Origin: CAZKRL01 sp964555295
Lineage (GTDB): Bacteria > Bacteroidota > Bacteroidia > Flavobacteriales_D > Sanyastnellaceae
Length of the DNA stretch: 5,823 nt
Assembly: GCA_964555295.1 (NCBI GenBank)
Contig: CAZKRL010000064.1
Location: 1 to 5,823, forward strand
Reading direction: 5' to 3'
This document shows, in pieces, positions 5,476 through 5,823 of the stretch. The notes below the pieces were generated by a model. The model was not told where the DNA came from, did no database searches, and worked only from the letters and a program-made list of their open reading frames with translations. The translations under genes were made by a program, and so were the position numbers. Numbering within the stretch: the first letter of the stretch is position 1; every line of letters begins with the position of its first letter.

Positions 5476-5823
5476 ATGGGTTGGACGGACTTTGAGGAAA
5501 TAGAAATTTGGCAAAAGGCACGAGTATTCAATCGCCGGATCTGGGAGCTGATTGAATCAGGTTCTTTTTGTAGGGATTTTGCTTTGATGGATCAAATCAA
5601 TCGTGCGTCGGGTTCTGTGATGGATAACATTGCTGAAGGCTTTGATGGTGGCTCTAATGCTGAATTTGCGAGGTTCTTGTCCTACACACAAAGGTCCTGT
5701 TCCGAGGTCAAAAGCCAATTGGCCAGAGGGTTGGATCGCAGTCACATCAACGATCAACAGTATCGTCAATTAAAAGAAGAAATCAAGGAGATTAGTCGGA
5801 AGACTGGGTCTTTGATCAAGCAT
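5476..5823 (+). CDS. Four-helix-bundle protein, S23/23S rRNA intervening-sequence family (3' end beyond window)
   Basis: An ATG at 5476 opens a frame of 116 codons that reaches the right edge without a stop. The start is supported by the family-like opening MGWTDFEEIEIWQKAR. Helix 1 covers about residues 6-28. Helix 2 carries the signature LMDQINRASGSVMDNIAEGF (37-56), matching the family pattern 'L..Qi.RAs.Si..NIAEG'. Helix 3 is EFARFLSYTQRSCSEVKSQL (63-82), with the conserved Ser74 and Glu77, and helix 4 covers about 92-115. Family members are usually around 115-130 residues, so probably only a few residues are missing. Family proteins were first found encoded in intervening sequences of 23S rRNA genes, and Avd of diversity-generating retroelements has the same fold. 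Most, like this one, are stand-alone with no established function; nucleic-acid binding is suspected from Avd. No rRNA or reverse transcriptase is visible here. The heptamer array ends 33 bp upstream. Confidence 0.9.
   Translation, partial: MGWTDFEEIEIWQKARVFNRRIWELIESGSFCRDFALMDQINRASGSVMDNIAEGFDGGSNAEFARFLSYTQRSCSEVKSQLARGLDRSHINDQQYRQLKEEIKEISRKTGSLIKH

Noticed and set aside
5476..5823. A diversity-generating retroelement, because of the Avd-like fold
   Set aside because: No reverse transcriptase and no template/variable repeat pair were identified in the window, and stand-alone four-helix-bundle genes are common without them.

Overview
The window reads as chromosomal sequence from a Gram-negative, environmental-type bacterium. 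Verrucomicrobiota (or another PVC-group member) is the best guess. This rests on the architecture of the large secreted protein: an N-terminal 'VDFGN...WNN' sandwich module, a C-terminal 'HWSYDLKNW...WRFLRI' module and a proline-rich spacer. It also rests on moderate GC and on starts without visible Shine-Dalgarno sequences. This is inference; there is no rRNA or marker gene here.

Layout, left to right. Positions 1-395 hold no confident gene. A possible minus-strand gene start (202 down to the left edge, with one membrane segment) is the only candidate, and the rest is probably the 5' region of the next gene. Positions 396-1490 encode an integral-membrane acyltransferase-3 (AT3) protein. After 48 bp, 1539-3716 encode a 725-residue exported protein with an SGNH/GDSL-type esterase or acyltransferase domain between accessory modules. 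A 214-bp gap (3717-3930), unusually rich in C on the plus strand near its 3' end, separates this from 3931-5388, a complete MBOAT (AlgI-like) membrane O-acyltransferase. Twelve bases after the MBOAT stop begins a perfect 7-bp tandem array (5401-5442). It is followed 33 bp later by a four-helix-bundle (S23/IVS-type) gene that starts at 5476 and runs off the right edge.

How the genes fit together. The three large genes are all on the plus strand and combine the two main families of membrane acyl-transferring proteins (AT3 and MBOAT) with one exported SGNH-type enzyme. In known systems such as AlgI with AlgJ/AlgX, or AT3-SGNH fusions of the OafB type, the membrane protein passes acetyl groups across the membrane and the SGNH domain places them on, or removes them from, a glycan. 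The simplest reading is an O-acetylation module for a cell-surface or exported polysaccharide. The substrate is not visible.

The right end looks like a different unit. A short heptanucleotide array directly upstream of a stand-alone four-helix-bundle gene does not fit the acylation locus. It is the best candidate here for something under-described: a small repeat-associated element whose protein is related to S23/IVS proteins and, more distantly, to Avd of diversity-generating retroelements.
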